In this document: one piece after another, positions 12,091-23,559 of the stretch
Numbering within the stretch: the stretch's first letter is position 1
Layout: every line of letters starts with the position of its first letter
Source of the DNA: Argopecten irradians
Taxonomy: Eukaryota > Mollusca > Bivalvia > Pectinida > Pectinidae
Assembly (NCBI RefSeq): GCF_041381155.1
Contig: NC_091137.1
Coordinates: forward strand, 20,195,655 to 20,259,654
Length of the DNA: 64,000 nucleotides
Direction: 5' to 3'
The notes under the pieces: generated by a model
Seen by the model: the letters and a program-made list of their open reading frames with translations, nothing else
What the model was told of the DNA's origin: nothing
Databases searched by the model: none
Translations under genes and position numbers: made by a program

Positions 12091-14092
12091 GGGAAAGATT
12101 TGAGGGCATGTATCCCATGGAAATAAAATATTTATTTCCCCCAAGGGAATATGTTAGTTTTCCTGTCTACAGTCATAGAAGTTTTTCGACTACTTGCAGA
12201 CACATGTTAAAAAATAACAGGCATGATTTTGTGTGCTTATTCTTTGGTCATCTGACCTTATTTGGTCATTTGTAATAGGAAATTAGTCAATTGTAGTCAG
12301 AATTATCCCTATGCAATGGCCATTGAATCTTATTAACAAATTTTCTATGACTGACCTCCATAAAAAAATCTTCTTCTGAAATCTGGAACTGGTAGAGTCA
12401 AATACTCTTCATAGATGGAAAGGTCTTAAGTTCTTTACAAAAATTGTGAATCATATGACCCTGGGGTCTCCAGTTTCTCCCTGGGGAGGGGGTCAAGTTT
12501 ACTATAGTTAATAGAGGAAAAACACATTTATGAACTTGATTTGCTTAGTTTTCATAGGAAATTAGTCAAACTGGGTTAGAATTATTAACCTGAAATAGAA
12601 TTTTAACGTCATATCTATATTGGTCCTGGCCGACGCCTAGGGGCCAAAAGGGGTAAAAATGGCTTAAGTTTCAAAAATCTTCTTCTGAATTCCTAGATTT
12701 GATGGAAACAGGTACTCTTCATATATTAAAATGTTTATAGGCTCTTTACAAGAATTGTGAATTTCATGGCCCTGTGGTCTCAGGTTTCCCCCTGGGGAGG
12801 GGGTTAATTTTACTATAGTTTATATAGGGAAAACACATTTTTAAGCATTATTTGGTCATTTGTAATAGGAAATTAGTCAAACGTCGTCCGAATTATCTGT
12901 ATGAAATGGCCATTAAATCCTATTAACAAATTTTCCATGACTGACCCCAAGGGGCCATAAGGGGTCAAATAGGCTAAAACTTCTGAAATTCTGGAACTGG
13001 TAGAATCAAATACTCTTCACAGATGGAAAGATCTTAAGGTCCTTTTCAAAAATTGTTAATTATATGACTCTGGGGTCTCAAGTTTCTCCCTGGGGAGGGG
13101 GTCAAGTTTACTATAGTTTATAGAGGAACAAGAGATCCCAGAGGGATCTTGGCGCCCACCTAAGAATGATCTTTGTTTGACAAAGGAAAGAGGGATCTTT
13201 TCTCTTCTTTTCAAGCTTTTACTACATATTACTACACATGAAATTTGAGAAAGATCCCTTGACTACTTTCTGAGATATATAACAGTAACAAACTTCAATA
13301 ATTAAAATCCAAGATGGCTACCTGTCTGCCATCTTGTTCACCGATTGGTCCTAAAATGCAATATGCACAACTAGGGCCCTAAAGGAACCTGTACATGAAA
13401 TTTAAGAAGAATTCTTTTGGTACTGTTTGAGAAATGGCGGTAACAGACTTTAAACTATCAAAATCCAAGATGGCGGTGTGTCGGCCATCTTGTTAACTGA
13501 TTGGTCCCAATATGCAATATGCACAACTAGGCCCCTAGGGGAACTTACATGTGAAATTTGAGAAAGATTCCTTCAGTACATTCTGAGAAATAGCGGGAAA
13601 AAAAAACTTCAATTGTCAAAATCCAAGATGGCGTCCTGTTGGCTACCTGTCGGCCATCTTGTTCACTGATCGGTCCTAAAATGCAATATGCACAACTACA
13701 CTGTGGGTATCCGTACACCGGATATTGGTATCGACGAGGCGAGGCCTGTTGCAACAAGGATAAGTTTTACAATATTTGCACAATTCTAATGTAATTAATG
13801 TTTCTGTAACTATTGTCCAGTTCAAGCTTATTAGATATCGCGTCCGTATACGATCTGTCAACCCCCAGCGTCATATATTTATTGAGGAATAGACAGGAAT
13901 CCAGGATCACATGTAGGGGGTACCGCAGTGAAAAAGACGGTTTAAAATAAATCACTGATATAGATATTTAAAGCTTTCCTGATAACGGAATTCATTTTCT
14001 ATGGCTAATTCACGTCATATGAAAGCATCTCACGCCCCAATGACAAATTTGAGGTCATGAAGATTACGAAATAAATAAGTGAAAATCACGTT

Positions 14093-15512
14093 GTGTACGG
14101 AGGCTTGCTTGCTGTTAAAAATCAAGTGTACGGGGGGCTTGGATGTTGATTGTACGGCAGCTTGGTTGACGATTGTACGGAAAATTGATTGATGAGTTGA
14201 GAAACGCAGCTTTTTAAGTCAAATATTTCTTTCTAAATAGCAATATATAACGTTCTATATGATTAATCAAATTACTGATTGAAACGATACGCAATGTAGA
14301 ATGATTATTCATTTTGATTTTGATCAATTCAGGCAAAAAACTGTTCTTTTCAATTAATTTAAGCCTGGGCAACAAAAAGTATTAAAGTATTTATATGCTC
14401 CACCGCCGACAGAGCATAAATGACATTCATCATTTGAACAATAACTGGTATTTAATCGTGTTTATATATGCCTAATTAACACAAAAAATAATATAAAATA
14501 ATTTATTTCGCCTTTGGTGCATACGCAATCAGTACTTCATTCCATATAGAATATAGTGTCACGGATTTTTTTTTCGGGAAACAATTAATTATTTTTCATA
14601 TTTTTAACTTGAAGTAAAATTAAAAGCTCAGACTTTTCAATGGTGGTAATGGTGTAAAGTAAGTAACTTTTATAACTGAAGAAAAATACTAAATCGTCTG
14701 CTCCCGATTTTCATAGTGAAAAATATACCACTTGTCAGCGGTGGAGCATCTTTAAACATTATCTTTAGATATCTTTCTTGAATGGGCTATCTTTCGGTAC
14801 AACATCTCTCCTAGAAATGTGGATTTTTCCGACCTTGTCAATAACAGGTATTGTTTTGTCCTCCTCTCTACAGAGCTCGGGTGTGATGAGTATGCACGCG
14901 CTTCTTATTATTTTCCCGTCGACGTAGCTCTAATGTCAAGTCACTATGACATTCAATCAGGTGGCAGGTAGCCATACGGAACGTATCGAAATTTTCCGGA
15001 CAGTAAAAACAAATGTAAACGGCCAGCACCTGTAAACGAAAAGAAAAAAAAAGAAAAAATGGAAATACGTATTCTTAGCCATGGTTTACAATTTGATAGT
15101 AAAATTTATTATTACTATTACATTATGACATTTCCACCAGGTGAAGTTGTATTTCTTATTGCGCTACATGGTTAATACGAGTACATTCCTCCCTCAAAAT
15201 GATCCCCACCGTTAAAGAACTTAACAAAATTGCCAGCAAACAAACAAACTGATATTGTATACAAAATCTACAGACTAACCAACATTCATCATCTTCGTCT
15301 GGTAGGCCTACTGTTCCATTGGCATCTTTACACGAGATCTACGAACACATAGACGTCAAAGGAAAACTTTACATCTGTCTTTTGGACGACTAGACGCTAT
15401 CTGTTTTAAACATATTGTTAAGTTTGTCATTTTAGTTATGCCAAGCCCCCGTACACCATTTTTATCACATAAACCAAGCCCCCGTACACTAGTTTAACAA
15501 GCCCCCGTACAC
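14093..15512. repeat. Facing clusters of CAAGCCCCCGTACAC motif inside the TIR element
   Basis: The left cluster, in reverse orientation, is gtgtacggaggcttg at 14093-14107, gtgtacggggggcttg near 14126, tgtacggcagcttgg near 14151 and a partial copy near 14174. The right cluster, in forward orientation, is CAAGCCCCCGTACAC at 15442, 15475 and 15498. The spacing of about 23-33 bp and inward-facing arrangement suggest subterminal transposase-binding sites. Confidence 0.7.
14200..15430. other. Interior of the TIR element, no gene
   Basis: AT-rich. No open frame of transposase length and no RAG1/Transib-like motif was recognised on either strand. Confidence 0.5.
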
Positions 15513-15940
15513 AAGCTAAATTTTGAGTCGTCTTGTTGAAACATCCGTGGCCACGACAGTACGAAATTGGCCTCAACATGAACTCCCATCATAACCCGTC
15601 TATACAACCCAAAAATTGTAACCTGGAACAAGCTAGTTATTCAATATCACGAACAATAGTTCACAGTCGATTTCATTGCGGTACCCCCGTACAGGTGACC
15701 CTGGATTCCTGTCTATTCCTCAATAAATATATGACGCTGGGGGTAGACAGATCGCGTACGGACGCGATATATAATAAGCTTGAACTGGACAATAGTTACA
15801 GATACATTAATTACATTGAATTGTGCAAATATTGTAAAACGTATCCTTGTTGCGACAGGCCTCGCCTCGTCGATACCAATATCCGGTGTACGGATACCCA
15901 CAGTGAACTAGACCCCTAGAAGAACCTGCACATACAATTT

Positions 15941-16080
15941 TAGTCCGCTAAACCTGCCTATATTATTAGGCTTTTTTTTATTATTTTTTTTTGCCTAATA
16001 TATAGTCTATATATTAGGCAAAAAAAAAAAAAAAAAAAAATAAAAAAAAGCCTAATAATATAGGCAGGTTTAGCGGACTA
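15941..16080. mobile_element. 140-bp foldback MITE with 9-bp target duplication (Mutator-like)
   Basis: It starts TAGTCCGCTAAACCTGCC and ends GGCAGGTTTAGCGGACTA, arms of ~35 bp that are perfect complements apart from poly-T/poly-A lengths, with a second small palindrome (gcctaatatat..atatattaggc) in the middle. Both sides are flanked by ATACAATTT (15932-15940 and 16081-16089). Related units of the host repeat show the uninterrupted sequence. A 9-bp duplication points to the MULE superfamily. Confidence 0.85.
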
Positions 16081-17563
16081 ATACAATTTGAGCCAGATCC
16101 CTTCAGTACATTCTTAGACATAGCGGAAAAAACTTCAATTGTCAAAATCCAAGATGGCGTCCTGTTGGCAATCTTGTTCACCGATCAGTACCAAAATGCA
16201 ATTTGCATAACCAGGGACCTATGGGAACCTGCACATGAAATTTGAGACAGATCCCTTCAGTACTTTCTAAGAAATAGTGGTAACAAGCTTCAACTATCAA
16301 AATCCAAGATGGCGTCCTGTCGGCCATCTTGTTCACTGATCTGTCCGAAAATGCAATATGCACAACTAGACCCCTAGGGGAACCTGCACATGCAATTTGA
16401 TACAGATCCTTGGAGTACTTTCTGAGAAATAGTGGTTACAAGCTTTAACTATCAAAATCCAAGATGGCGGCCTGTCGGCCATCTTGTTCATCAATCGGTC
16501 CCAAAATGAAATATGCACAACTAGGCCCCTAGGGGAACCTGCACATGCAATTTGGGACAGATCCCTTCAGTACTTTCTGAGAAATAGCTGTAACAAACTT
16601 CAATTGTCAAAATCCAAGATGGCGGCCTGTCGGCTATCTTGTTCATCGATCGGTCCCAAAATGCAATATGCACAACTAGGGCCCTAAAGGAAACTGTACA
16701 ATAAATTTGAGAAGAATTCTTTTGGTACTTTTTGAGAAATAGCGGTAACAAACTTTAACTATCAAAATCCAAGATGGCTGCCCGGCGGCCATTTTGTTGA
16801 CCGATTGGTCCCAAAATACAATATGCACAATTAGGGCCCTAGGGGAACCTACATATGAAATTTGAGAAAGATCCCTTCAGTACTTTCTGAGAAATAGCGG
16901 TAACAAGAATTGTTAACGACGGACGGACGGACCACGGACAAAAAGCGATTTGAATAGCCCACCATCTGTTGATGGTGAGATAAAAACACATTTATGAACT
17001 TTATTTGCTTAATTTTCAATGGAAATTAGTCAAACTTGGTTAGAATTATTAGCCTGAGATAGCATTTTACACTTATCAATGTTGGTCCTAGCTGACCTTT
17101 AGGGCCAGAGGGGTTCAACATGATTGAAATTTCAAAAATCTTCCAAATTCACAGATTTGATAGAACCAAAAAATTTTCATAGATTAAAAAGTCAAATTTA
17201 TAAAATCACTGACTGACTTCAAGGGTCTGGTGGGCCAATATATAGTGTTTATATGTCTTTGTTTCATTCTGTTTCCGAACTCAGGTGACCGTTAAGGCCC
17301 ATGGCCTCTTGTTCAATTATGAAGAAAAGATTTAGGAACTAATATGTATCCACTGCCTTGTATGTTGTTTAGTGTATATATACATACTGGTTAGCGTTTT
17401 CGCATGCGTAATTTAGAAAATGTAGTTATAACAGTAAAATACAACAAAAAAAACTACCTAATCATTGAAATCTGTGACGAATCAAGTTTTATCTCTGGTT
17501 CTCGTTTAGATATATATCTGTTTCAATTTATAACAAAAATCAGACTTTTGGACCATGATATGA

Positions 17564-17669
17564 CAATCTGATTAAAATCATATCTTCGATTACGCTCTGA
17601 TACTCTACGCTCCAGTACTGGAGCGTAGAGTATCAGAGCGTAATCGAAGATATGATTTTAATCAGATTG
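17564..17669. mobile_element. Perfect 106-bp palindrome with 9-bp target duplication
   Basis: The 53-bp arms are exact reverse complements with no loop (centre CCAGT|ACTGG at 17616/17617). ATGATATGA flanks both ends (17555-17563 and 17670-17678). The lack of any mismatch suggests recent insertion or gene-conversion-like maintenance. The 9-bp duplication suggests a Mutator-type origin. Confidence 0.9.
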
Positions 17670-17679
17670 ATGATATGAC

Positions 17680-18430
17680 ACCCCTCTATACTGTGCGCGA
17701 AATACATGACAAGGTATAAAACAATAAAACCTCAATTTTGCTTCTACGCATTGGTGAAACATTCTACTGTTCCGTGGGCAACTTGTATTTTTGGTTATTG
17801 GCCGTGAGTTGAATACCGAGCAAATATTTATCACGTACGCTCCCCAGACGACAGTTTTCTATGGAAAAGAAGCGTTTCTACGAGCGTAAATAGCGTAGCC
17901 CGGTTTGTACGATTAGCCCGGTGATAATACTATACACGTATTCTACTTAGTATGTAAATAGTACTGTGTAGAATACGAATTTTAACTATTTTTTATCTAG
18001 ACCCTAAATCATCAAAAACTGGTCTATGAATACTCTAGTGGATCCATGTTGATACAGTATTTAAGCCAACTTTTTCTCAGATCCCTGTGCTACAGGTGAC
18101 TGACGGAGAGATAATTATGGATATTTAAAAAAGTAGAACGGAAATGACAACCCCTTCAGAGTCAGAAACAAAGCAATTATTTGTTTGGTTGATTAAAAAA
18201 CGTCCTACTAACAGTTGGGTCATGTAAGAACGGCCTCCCATGTATGATAGTGTAACTCCTTTCCTTTTATAGTGTTATATATCACTGAAGCGTGCTGACG
18301 AATACATCAAGCAACACACCTCACCCGCTTACATTGTATATTGACAACGGGCGAACCAGTCGTCCCACTCCCTTTATGCTGATTGCTAAGCGAGAGCAAA
18401 AACTAGCACATGTATCGACTATGGTGTGTT
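17680..18430. other. Non-coding DNA
   Basis: No gene or element is recognised between the palindrome and the next TIR element. Confidence 0.35.
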
Positions 18431-18434
18431 TCGG

Positions 18435-18647
18435 CCACAGGGGGCCAACTCAATGAAAAAGGATGTTGTCATACAATTTGTTTTTTTGGTATAGTAGGCC
18501 TAAATATCCCGATTTTTTTAATAATTTTTCAAATCTCGTATTTTTTGAAAAAAAATCACATGACTGTCATATATACTCATCAGTCCATCCTCCAAATACA
18601 AAAAAATGTATGACAACATCCATTTTCATTGAGTTGCCCCCCTGTGG
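18435..18647. mobile_element. 213-bp MITE with CCACAGGGGG termini
   Basis: The left end ccacaggggg..caactcaatg and the right end cattgagttg..cccctgtgg are inverted over about 40 bp, continuing into ggatgttgtcatac / gtatgacaacatcc. TTTCGG flanks both sides (18429-18434 and 18648-18653); allowing the shared CC the duplication could be 8 bp (TTTCGGCC), as in hAT elements. The interior is T/A-rich. Confidence 0.75.
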
Positions 18648-18888
18648 TTTCGGCCAGGGGACTCTAACCCAAAGCCTTCCTGACACGGGCGAGCGGTCTA
18701 CAGAAGGCTAAAAGTGTGGTGTCAAGGGAGACGTCTAGGAAGAAGAGAAAAGATAAGATCCTAAATGTAGTCGCCTTTCATCATGCAAGAAGGTATCCCA
18801 CCTGCAGGGCCAAAATTGAAGGTAATAAATTGACATCAATACACGCTGTAAATTATTTGCCATAGACATTCTGAAGATAATAAACCAG

Positions 18889-19023
18889 GGTCCAGTTTCA
18901 TGAAGATTCCTTAACTTCCATAGGAAAGCAGCACAGATTTAAAGAAGATTGCTTGACTTCTGTAATGCTTTCCTCTGGGTGAGTCTAAATTAAGGAATTC
19001 CTTATATGTGAAACTGGACTCGG
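18889..19023. mobile_element. Short MITE-like inverted repeat (gtccagtttca ends)
   Basis: gggtccagtttcatgaag...ttccttaa at the left is mirrored by ttaaggaattcctta...gtgaaactggactc at the right. The target duplication is not clear. Confidence 0.5.
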
Positions 19024-19024
19024 A

Positions 19025-19825
19025 CATGTCCGATAACAAGGCGGTACTTGTGATGTTATATATATATATAATCAGTAAAGCCATTTACTACTAAGGCTAA
19101 AATTTCACATAACTTTAATACATGTACTTGACAAAGCTTCAAATTCAAGAACTTTTAGTTTCAGCTCATCTGCATATTATACATGTATCTATAGTTCGTT
19201 TTAAAGTAACACGTTGCCCGTGCTATACGATTTCGACTTCGAACGATGTACATCACAATTATTGCTATTATTTGGGTAGTTTGCATATCCGTAAAATGCC
19301 TGCTTGACGACGTTCGAACATCTGGTGTGATATATATCACAATAATTATACCATAATTCTACCTGTTTATAATGAATAATTAACCTTACGGGACACAAAC
19401 CTCTCTGCTCTTTGGGTCCAACGAACAAACACTAAATAATTTAGCAGTACCTGATACACCTAATGCCCTGACACACGTTTGGGGTGAATCGATGATCTAC
19501 AATATAATGAATTAAAAAGATGTCTCATGTGGTTAGGAAATGAAGTAAATCAGTGACATCAGTCTCTTACATTGTCCAAACAATAACAATATGTCGCCAT
19601 CAGGTAATACTTCTTTGAAACATTTCTGCGTTAATTAGTGACATCCATATTCTTTGATTACACTTTAGCAAGTTAAAAATGTGAAAGTTGCCCATCTGTA
19701 TCACGTTTTGTTATGAGACAATGAGTAGATTTCATTTGTTTTCAAAATTTGAGAAATCAATCAATCAATTGTTTATTAAAATGTCAAACATCTTGCAACA
19801 TTCCATAAGAGTAGTATAAGATATG
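19025..19825. other. AT-rich DNA upstream of the LINE
   Basis: Contains a short TA microsatellite near 19059-19069. No gene is supported. Confidence 0.35.
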
Positions 19826-19827
19826 TC

Positions 19828-22800
19828 CAGCCAATGATGGCAGTATACAGACCTCCAAATTGCATACACGCTTTTTGGAATTCCTTCCGGTTCTTCCTTG
19901 AATCAGCATTTAACGAAAATTCTCATATACTCATTGTAGGCGATATCAATGTAGACCTTCTTACAGCAGACAGAAATCATCCTTTCATAAGCATAATAAA
20001 TCACTTTCACCTCACCAATGTAATAGACCGACCGACTAGAATCGGGCGCACGTGCGACACACTCCTTGACGTTATTCTTCTATCTGACACGTGTAGTCAC
20101 ACCTTTGCGGACACTATTGATATAGATCGTGATATCTCTGATCATCAGGCGACTTGTGTCGAATTGACTGTAGGCACAACGATAACTAAAAACTTTAAGC
20201 GTAAAATTTGGTGTTATAATGATGCAAATTTTGATCTTTTTAACAATAAATTAGAGACGACTGACTGGACTGAACTTTTTTCTCAAACAGGTAATGTAGA
20301 TGACATGTGTCAAGTTTTTTCAGATAAATATTTAGGCATAGCAGACACGTGCATTCCTTCCAAAATTGTAACCATTAGGCCAAATGATAAACCATGGTTT
20401 GACTCGGACATAAGACGAGAAATTAGGAAACGAGATAGACTACTTCATAAATATAAATCTAATCGCACTCCGTTAAATTTAAATAACTTTAGAAACCAGC
20501 GCAATAAAGTTAACAATCAAAAGAAAAAAAAAAAAAAGAATTGTTTTATGCGGACATTAATGGTCTCCTCGATAACTTTAGTAATTCAAATCCCAGAAAT
20601 TTTTGGAAACTTGTCCGCAGACTTATTAAAAATTCTGATGTATCTAACTGTATACCTCCTTTGCGGAGTGCGACTGGAATTATTGAAATTGATGACTACA
20701 CAAAGGCAAATATTTTAAAAGACTACTTTATATCAATATCCAATATTGATGACAGGGGGGTGGAAGTTCCTATTGCTGAACCTAGAACTGACTCTATAAT
20801 ATCTGACGTACCAGTTACCGTAAATGCCATAATTGACATCCTCAAATCATTAAAAAGTGGGAAAGCAGTAGGACACGATTCAATTAGTCACATTATGCTA
20901 AAAAAAACACTGCAAGTGCAGTAGCATACCCTCTTTCCATTATCTTTCGTACCTCATTAGAGACTGGATCCTTTCCTACACAATGGAAACGTGCATTAGT
21001 TATTCCTATATTTAAAAAAAGGTGACAAACAAGATCCTTCAAACTATAGACCCATTTCATTATTATGTACAATTGGTAAAGTATTTGAGAGACTAATCGC
21101 AAAGTACATACATAATTATTTGTTAGATAATTCGCATATTTATAAATATCAGTCTGGTTTTCAACCTGGACATTCTACTACTCATCAACTCATAGAAATC
21201 TTTCAAAATATATGTGATAATTTGGAAAAAAGACAACCAACCTGTTTAGTGTTCTGTGATATCTCTAAGGCGTTCGACAGAGTGTGGCACAGGGGATTGG
21301 AAAAAAAAAATTAACTAGCTATGGTATATCGGGGAAATTATTGATATGGTTAACTGATTATGTTAAGAATAGGTCGCAACAAGTATGTTTGGGGAATGCT
21401 AAATCTAATGTTAAAATTACTAAGGCAGGGGTGCCTCAAGGGTCTGTCTTAGGTCCCCTTTTATTTATTCTTTATATTAATGATATTACTGATAATTTAG
21501 ACAGCCTATCTAAGCTGTTCGCTGATGATACTTCTCATCTATGCACTGACAAATCTCCACAAGTTATAGAACAAAAAATAAATAACGATCTTTCGAATAT
21601 CCAATCTTGGGCCGATAAATGGTTAGTGAAATTTAATCCAGTAAAAACACAGGCTATCCTCATTTCGAATATTGACCTTAATTATGTAATTGATATTGTT
21701 TTTAATAATGTAAATATCGACTTTGTTGATAGCCACCGACATCTTGGAGTGTATATTGATTCTGAGTGTAAGTGGGGCAGACATATAGACCATATCAGGA
21801 AAACTGTCACGAAACAATTAGGTGTTCTACGGAAATTAAAATTCATTCTCTCTAGACAAACGTTAAGCAAAATTTATAGAACTTTTATTCTTCCTATATT
21901 GGAATATTGTTGTGAGTTGTGGGACGGTTGTACGGTCGCTGAAGCTGAAATCTTAGAAAAATTACAATTAGAGGCAGGTCGCATTGTTACGGGATTACCA
22001 TCGTTCTCAAGCAGAAACTCTATATACTGTGAAACTGGGTGGGAGCCCTTATCTAACAGACGGTCTCGCAGAAAACTCCAACTCTTTTATAAAATACATC
22101 ATGGGCTAACCCCAACCTATCTACAAACACTCCTTCCTTCTATAGTTGCTGATAACACCCAACACCTTCTTCGTAATGCAGAAAATTACACACTTCCTAA
22201 TAATAGACTTGAATCTTCAAATATATCTTTTTTCCCGTCTACCGTTCGTTTATGGAACCAGTTACCTATAAACACAAGACATAGCGAGTCATTCTCTAAT
22301 TTTAAACATGCTATCCAGAACAAAGACGTACCTGTAATACCCAACTTTTTTTATTTTGGAGACCGTAAATTAAACATTATACATACAAACTTAAGAAATC
22401 GTTCAAGTTCATTACGTAGCCATTTATTCAGAGCCAATATTGTAACAGATCAAAAATGTCATTGCGGTTTCCCAGTTGAAGATCCACAGCATTTCTTTTT
22501 TAATTGTAATTCATATAGTGACCAAAGAATCATTCTATTTCGACAGCTAAACTCATTTATTCCACTCTCTGTCAATTTATTACTTTTTGGAAATATGAAC
22601 TTAAGTACACAAGAAAATGAATTAATCTTCATGCACACTCAGCAATATATCAAAGATACTCATAGATTTTAACTTCGTCCTTCTATTAATATCAAATATT
22701 CCCATATCTGCCTTACTCCCAACATCTTACTGGTTTTGTATTTACACTTAAATTATATTTGTATAACCCTCCGATACTGACGACAAAAGAGAAACGAATA

Positions 22801-23215
22801 TTCAAAGAAAGCCTAGAGTGACCAGGAGAAAGACAAACCGAAGACAGGATGATATGAACATTGAGAAGTCGAAAGTTAAGAAAAGTGGTTTAGAACTTCT
22901 GTCGTCTTTATCGGAGGGGTAGATTTTAGATTTTAAAATAATAGTATATTACGAGTTGAAACTTGAGGAGCATACTGGTTATACAATAGCTCTCTCCCTC
23001 CCCCACCTCTCTCTTTCTCGTTCTTCCCTCACTCTCTCCCTCTCTCTCTATCTCAAATACAACTTTATATATTATGTATATATTCTCTTGTAAATGCCAT
23101 CTTGTCTGTAATTTGAATGTTTTATTATTTTTGGGAACGGGCTTTATATAAATTGTATAACTTGTGCCCAATCCCATTGCACATTTTGCAATAAAATATG
23201 TTTAAATCAATGATG
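19828..23215 (+). mobile_element. 5'-truncated non-LTR retrotransposon (jockey/CR1-like LINE)
   Basis: It encodes the C-terminal half of an apurinic-type endonuclease followed by reverse transcriptase and a Cys-His tail. After the last stop at 22672 there is a ~540-bp 3' UTR with a CT-rich stretch (22990-23055), ending near aataaaatatgtttaaatc (about 23190-23210). The endonuclease begins abruptly at MMAVYRPPN, so its N-terminus and any ORF1 are missing, the usual 5' truncation. Confidence 0.85.
19834..22672 (+). pseudogene. LINE ORF2: endonuclease (partial) plus reverse transcriptase, frameshifted
   Basis: 19834-20520 carries endonuclease motifs: VYRPPN, the metal-binding step in LIVGDINVDL, RPTRIG and SDHQATC (catalytic His). 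From about 20541 the RT region follows in three overlapping frames: SGKAVGHDSI, GFQPGHSTTHQ, CDISKAFDRVWH (motif A), GVPQGSVLGPLLF (motif B) and LFADDTS (motif C, catalytic DD intact near 21522-21530). The tail contains a Cys/His cluster, CHCGFPVEDPQHFFFNC, common in this LINE group. Frame changes fall at or beside A-runs near 20523-20538, 20901-20908, 21012-21019 and 21300-21310. Apart from those the frame is open to 22672. The function would be target-primed reverse transcription; this copy lacks a full endonuclease. Confidence 0.85.
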
Positions 23216-23559
23216 GCTTACTTAGACACTTTGTGCGATGTATACACGTTATCACATAAAACAGACTAGTCTAAAATGTTACATTCTTAAAGATAACAAG
23301 GTAAGGCTGTCCCATGCTATTAAAAATGGTAAGTAATATAGCCACGTTGTGTTACAGGATTTAAAATTTACAAAATGTTACTTCTCTACATTGCATAAAG
23401 TTGATTTGATAGTAGATTTGGAGGAACTATCAGGAAATTGAAATGGTTAAATTATCCATGCTAATAAAATCAACGTATTTCTGAGCATCAATTAAAGGAG
23501 GCCACCGTAAGTCGTGCTAAAAGGTGGACTTCGTCCTCAACTGTCATGTAAGTCAAACA

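Larger units (their letters stand above)
13698..15904. mobile_element. Non-autonomous DNA transposon with ~235-bp TIRs, CACTGTG ends and 5-bp TSD (Transib/RAG-like)
   Basis: The first ~235 bp (13698-13933) and last ~235 bp (15670-15904) are inverted copies with scattered mismatches. The termini are CACTGTGGGTA and TACCCACAGTG. Directly flanking both ends is AACTA, and neighbouring units of the host repeat show the empty site as gcacaactagrcccc, so the 5-bp duplication is supported by comparison. Five-bp duplications and CAC-initial termini are hallmarks of Transib and the related RAG-like elements; CACTGTG is also the complement of the RAG heptamer. Inside the TIRs, the motif CAAGCCCCCGTACAC lies in inverted clusters near both ends. 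I see no transposase, so it is non-autonomous or internally deleted. Superfamily assignment is inference. Confidence 0.8.
13128..16981 (+). mobile_element. Hairpin-ended tandem-repeat element, copy B, itself interrupted
   Basis: Same family as copies A and C. It starts acaagagatcccagaggg at 13128, has ~150-bp units on both sides of a 2.2-kb insertion (13698-15904) and of a 140-bp foldback insertion (15941-16080), then a cggacggacggaccacgg tract and a degraded terminal hairpin ending at 16981. It sits in an older tandem repeat with no obvious target duplication, as Helitrons do. Confidence 0.75.
12340..17310 (+). repeat. Older ~300-bp tandem repeat, split by element B
   Basis: Units carrying gaaattagtcaaac, an actggtaga...tactcttca segment and ccctggggagggggtcaag recur from about 12340 to 13127. 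The same series resumes at 16982 (aaaaacacatttatgaac, gaaattagtcaaac) and ends near 17310 at ctcaggtgaccgttaaggcc. The intact junction tagaggaaaaacacattta at about 12514-12532 shows what the site looked like before copy B inserted. No coding potential. Confidence 0.65.

Noticed and set aside
13698..15904. CACTA/EnSpm assignment for the long-TIR element
   Set aside because: Ends are CACTG and the duplication is 5 bp, not the 2-4 bp typical of that group; Transib-like fits better, though unproven.
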